From Archilochus colubris (lineage: Eukaryota; Chordata; Aves; Apodiformes; Trochilidae): DNA of 64,000 nucleotides. Under the pieces are notes generated by a model that saw only the letters and a list, made by a program, of their open reading frames with translations, did not search any database and was not told the DNA's origin. The translations under genes were made by a program, and so were the position numbers. The stretch's first letter is position 1, and every line of letters starts with the position of its first letter. The stretch lies in assembly GCA_023079485.1 (NCBI GenBank), contig CM041084.1, positions 125,588,292 through 125,652,291 on the forward strand. Reading direction: 5' to 3'. Positions 61,029 to 64,000 of this stretch are shown here, piece after piece.

Positions 61029-61839
61029 ATAGAATCATAGAATCATAGAATCATAGAATCATAGAATCGGCTGGGTTGGAAGGGACCTCAGAGATCATCA
61101 AGTCCAACCCTTGATCCACTACCGCTGCAGTTACTAGACTATGGCACTGAGTGCCACATTTTAAATATCTCCAGGGATGGAGAATCCACTACTTCCCGGG
61201 GCAGCCCATTCCGATGACTAGCCACCCTCTCCATAAAGAAATTCTTTCTAATATCCAACCTGAACCTCCCCCAGCACAACTTGAGACCGTGCCCTCTTGT
61301 CTTGCTGAGAGTTGCCTGGGAGAAGAGACCGACCCCCACCTGGCTACAGCCTCCTTTCAGGGAGTTGTAGAGAGTGATGAGGTCTCCCCTGAGCCTCCTC
61401 TTCTCCAGACTGAACACCCCCATCTCCCTCAGCCTCACCTCACAGGACTTGTGCTGGAGTCCCTTCACCAGCCTGGTTGCCCTTCTCTGGACCTGCTTCA
61501 GCACCTCGATCTCCTTCCTGAACTGAGCAGCCCAGAAGTGGACACAGTACTCAAGGTGTGGCCTCACCAGAGGCCACAGGGCAGAATCACTTCCCTGGAC
61601 CTGCTGGCCACACTGTTCCTGATACAGGCCAGGATGCCATTGGCCTTCTTGGCCACCTGGGCACAGTGCTGGCTCATGTTCAGCTTCCTGTCAATCCAGA
61701 CTCCCAGGTCCCTTTCTGCCTGGCTGCTCTCAGCCACTCTGCCCCCAGCCTGGAGCTCCCCATGGGGTTGTTGTGGCCAAAGTGCAGGACCCAGCACTTG
61801 GCCTTGTTGAACCTCATCCCATTGGAATCAGCCCAACAA
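61029..61839 (-). mobile_element. Younger CR1, minus strand, inserted into an older CR1
   Basis: The 3' tail, read on the plus strand, is five near-perfect copies of AGAATCAT (61029-61068) followed by GGCTGGGTTGGAAGGGACCT. ORF2 C-terminal segments occupy most of the rest. The element is 5'-truncated near 61839, inside the segment encoding [14 protein letters not shown]. It contains one clear frameshift near 61565, where '[14 protein letters not shown]' has lost its middle, but it is otherwise well preserved. The five octamers make it one of the least decayed tails in the window. Both flanks are older CR1 sequence in the opposite orientation. Confidence 0.95.
61139..61567 (-). pseudogene. CR1 ORF2 C-terminal part of the younger element (142 codons)
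   Basis: Landmarks in order are [16 protein letters not shown] (residues 1-16), [18 protein letters not shown] (26-43), [20 protein letters not shown] (52-71), [15 protein letters not shown] (101-115) and [15 protein letters not shown] (122-136). These are the standard CR1 ORF2p C-terminal segments. The upstream part is in a different frame at 61564-61797 ([19 protein letters not shown]). The 219-codon plus-strand frame at 61151-61810 is antisense to this and is not a gene. Confidence 0.92.
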
Positions 61840-62066
61840 GACTGGGCATAAGAAGAAATGTATTTATGATGAGGGTGTTGAGACACTGGAACAGGTTGCC
61901 CAGTGAAGCTGTGGATGTGCCACCATTGGAAGTGTTCACGATCAGGATGGATGGGGCTTTGAGCAATCTGGTCTTACGAAAAAAGTCCCTGCTCATGACA
62001 GATGGGAGTGAACTAGATGATTTTCAAAGTTTGCTTCCAACCCAAACCATTGCATGATTCTGTGAA
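61840..62066 (+). mobile_element. Older CR1, plus strand, right part with 3' end
   Basis: ORF2 resumes with [20 protein letters not shown] and [20 protein letters not shown]. The 3' region follows: GATGATTTTCAAAGTTTGCT, TTCCAACCCAAACCATTGCA and a single decayed octamer TGATTCTGTG. Compared with the usual CR1 order, roughly 40 codons (about 120 bases, 'FQYLKG...TRGNGFKL') that should lie between the two halves are missing at the insertion site. Confidence 0.92.
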
Positions 62067-64000
62067 GGTACCTTCCTGCCTGCCTCTCTGTTTTACTATG
62101 TCAGCCTTTGCCAGTTCCTCACTTTCTGTCTATGATAAACAATTATTTTTTCTTGGATGAATAGTCTTGCAAGTCATATAAACTGCCTTTTGAACTTCAT
62201 TCAGAACAAACCTATTCTTCAAATTCATGTGTTTTCATGCATTAGAACATCAATGTAGAGCAAAATAAATATTCTGCTATGTCCTCAGGCAATGAAATAT
62301 CTTTTTTGTCCTTCAATCGTATTTCACATCTTTTGCAACAAAATTGTTTTTTAGACACATGGTGTCACCATGGCTCATCCCTACTGCAAAAATGGAGCCA
62401 GTTTTAGTATAAAACAGCAAAACATGAACAAGCAACACCACTAATCACCTTTATATTGTGAAACTATTGTTACTTTAAAATAAATTACTGATGTTCACAA
62501 CCCCTGATCACTAGTAAGCTGCTGACCGTATTACCATTTTATTTTCTCTCCACTTTGAAATGTAGGAAATTACTGTGATTTTATTTTCCATTTCCATTTA
62601 TTTTAATTTCAGGACATGCTGCCTTGATAGATTTATCAGAGCAGGATCATAGGCTTGCACTGGACACACTAATTGAACAAAATCACCACGGCAAATCTGT
62701 GCTGGTGTAGAGTACTTTCCACATAACTATATCAACTCACATCAGCCAAGGTTTGGTCTTTGTATATTTTTATCAGGAGGACCCAGCACTCCACCAGCTC
62801 TTGCAATAAACTAAAAAAGAAAAGGTTCTTCCTCATAAAGAATTGAAACTTAGATAAATATCTTTCATGGAGCTAAGTTGGAACTATCTAGATAGGACGG
62901 ATTTGTATTGCTTATATATGGGTGATATTATGGGGCTTACCTCACATTTTATTGACTTCTTGGGGTTCATGATTTGTCAGGCCAGAAAAAAGGAGACTGG
63001 TGGTTACTCCCTAAATTACCAAGTTTCAGAGACTGTTACTACAGATAGTTATGGGAATACCATACCATAAATACAGAAGGGTTTCCACTGAGATGTGTGA
63101 AGGAAAAAAACAAAACAAAACAAACCTTGTTCAAACCAAATTCATTGTCAGGATTCTTACTCCCATGGCTTCAATGGGGACCTCTCAGGAAGAGTGGGCA
63201 GAATTTTGTTTACGATTTGGGATGGATGAAGCTTATTTCTTCTTCGTTCCACTTTGACAGCAAGGATTTTGTAGATTTCACATATAAAATCTATTGTCCA
63301 AATACTATAAAATAGTACAATTAAGTTTGCAAGTCCCATATCTCACACACTCAAGCTGGTGAGAATTCACTATTCTGCTGTTCGGTGTGAATCCATAAAC
63401 AGAGATATTACTATCACAAGACCAAAATATGTAATTCAGTGTTAAAAAAAAAAGATGCACTTTCCCAAACACTGGTATACTCAGAACAGGAGTAAAATGT
63501 CTTGGATCTTCTACAGTACTTCCTAACAGCAAAATGGTTTTTGAGAACAAAAATTATTCAAAGCAGTACACAAAACATGAACTTGAAACAAACTTAAAAG
63601 CTTTTTTCAAATAGACAACATGGTTAGCTGTAAAAAAAACCCAAAACATATAAAAATGAACCACACATACACACAAATGTGAGAAAGACATGAAACTTGG
63701 TTGATTTATCTTTTGTTTTGGTTTGTGGTTTTTGGGTTTTTTTTATGTGTGCATTTTGTTTTGTTTTTTTCACAAAGGAAAATAATTTGCATTATTTCTA
63801 AAAGAGCCCAAATTAAGAATCCTCAAATACCAGGATGAAGAAAAACAAAACAAAAATAAACCAAATAACCCCAACCCCAACAAAAATTTTTGCAAGATTC
63901 TCTCCTTGACTTTTTCCTAAGAGTTTCAGATAAGTACAAAGTAGTTTAGATGATTAGTCAAATGGAACTAATGCTTAAATGATATAAGGTTTGAATACAT
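62067..64000. other. AT-rich unique non-coding DNA
   Basis: No gene or interspersed repeat is recognised. Several A/C- or T/G-rich low-complexity patches occur (AAACAAAAC near 63103, GTTTTGGTTTG near 63713, AAAACAAAACAAAAATAAACC near 63841). Short frames lack recognisable features. The window ends in ordinary AT-rich DNA. Confidence 0.55.

Noticed and set aside
61151..61810. 219-codon plus-strand ORF
   Set aside because: It is the antisense strand of the minus-strand CR1 ORF2; the minus-strand frames carry the real CR1 landmarks.
1..64000. CRISPR array, tRNA or rRNA genes, bacterial-type operons
   Set aside because: No regularly spaced identical repeats, no cloverleaf with the standard boxes and no rRNA landmarks were seen. 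The CR1 and LTR content is that of a bird nuclear genome.

Overview
This window looks like vertebrate, almost certainly bird, non-coding nuclear DNA. It is AT-rich, has no long conserved open frames and no bacterial gene layout. It carries several CR1 non-LTR retrotransposons with the avian 3' end (the CCTTCCAACC...ATTCTATG octamer tail) and solo LTRs of avian-type endogenous retroviruses. The long LTR family at 32782-33893 and 51822-52477 is one I recall from perching-bird and other modern-bird genomes, but the species cannot be read from this sequence. No confident host protein-coding exon, tRNA, rRNA or CRISPR array is visible. The window is either intergenic or inside a large intron.

Layout. 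1-10226: AT-rich unique DNA with a 27-A tract (1639), a 22-bp tandem duplication (4383) and one unexplained GC-rich block (5486-5772). 10227-10850: CR1 on the minus strand containing an expanded ATAGG microsatellite. 10851-18181: unique DNA. 18182-18499: solo LTR with GAAAT duplications. 18505-23099: unique DNA. 23100-24600: old plus-strand CR1 interrupted by a much better preserved minus-strand CR1 (23165-23996) with an uninterrupted 248-codon frame. 25049-25353: second solo LTR of the same family, flanked by AGAAAC. 25360-32480: unique DNA with a GC-richer stretch at 28680-29340. 32782-33893: long LTR, minus strand. 39245-39950: old plus-strand CR1 of another subfamily. 42170-42854: GC-rich block followed by a 23-A tract. 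43630-48400: AT-rich desert with essentially no ORFs. 50105-51147: plus-strand CR1 keeping part of its reverse transcriptase. 51822-52477: 5'-truncated long LTR, plus strand. 56226-56259: G-quadruplex-like tract. 60345-62066: plus-strand CR1 interrupted by a younger minus-strand CR1, with about 40 codons missing at the junction. 62067-64000: unique, A/T-rich DNA.

Function. Nothing here works as an operon or pathway. All recognisable coding content is decayed retrotransposon ORF2 (reverse transcriptase and the region after it). CR1 elements were copied by target-primed reverse transcription and are 5'-truncated. The LTRs are probably what remained after recombination between the two ends of former proviruses. 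The window is best read as a layered insertion record. Two low-confidence host candidates are listed: a possible spliced exon at 59830-59960 and a coiled-coil-like frame at 55542-55787 on the minus strand. No previously undescribed system could be supported.
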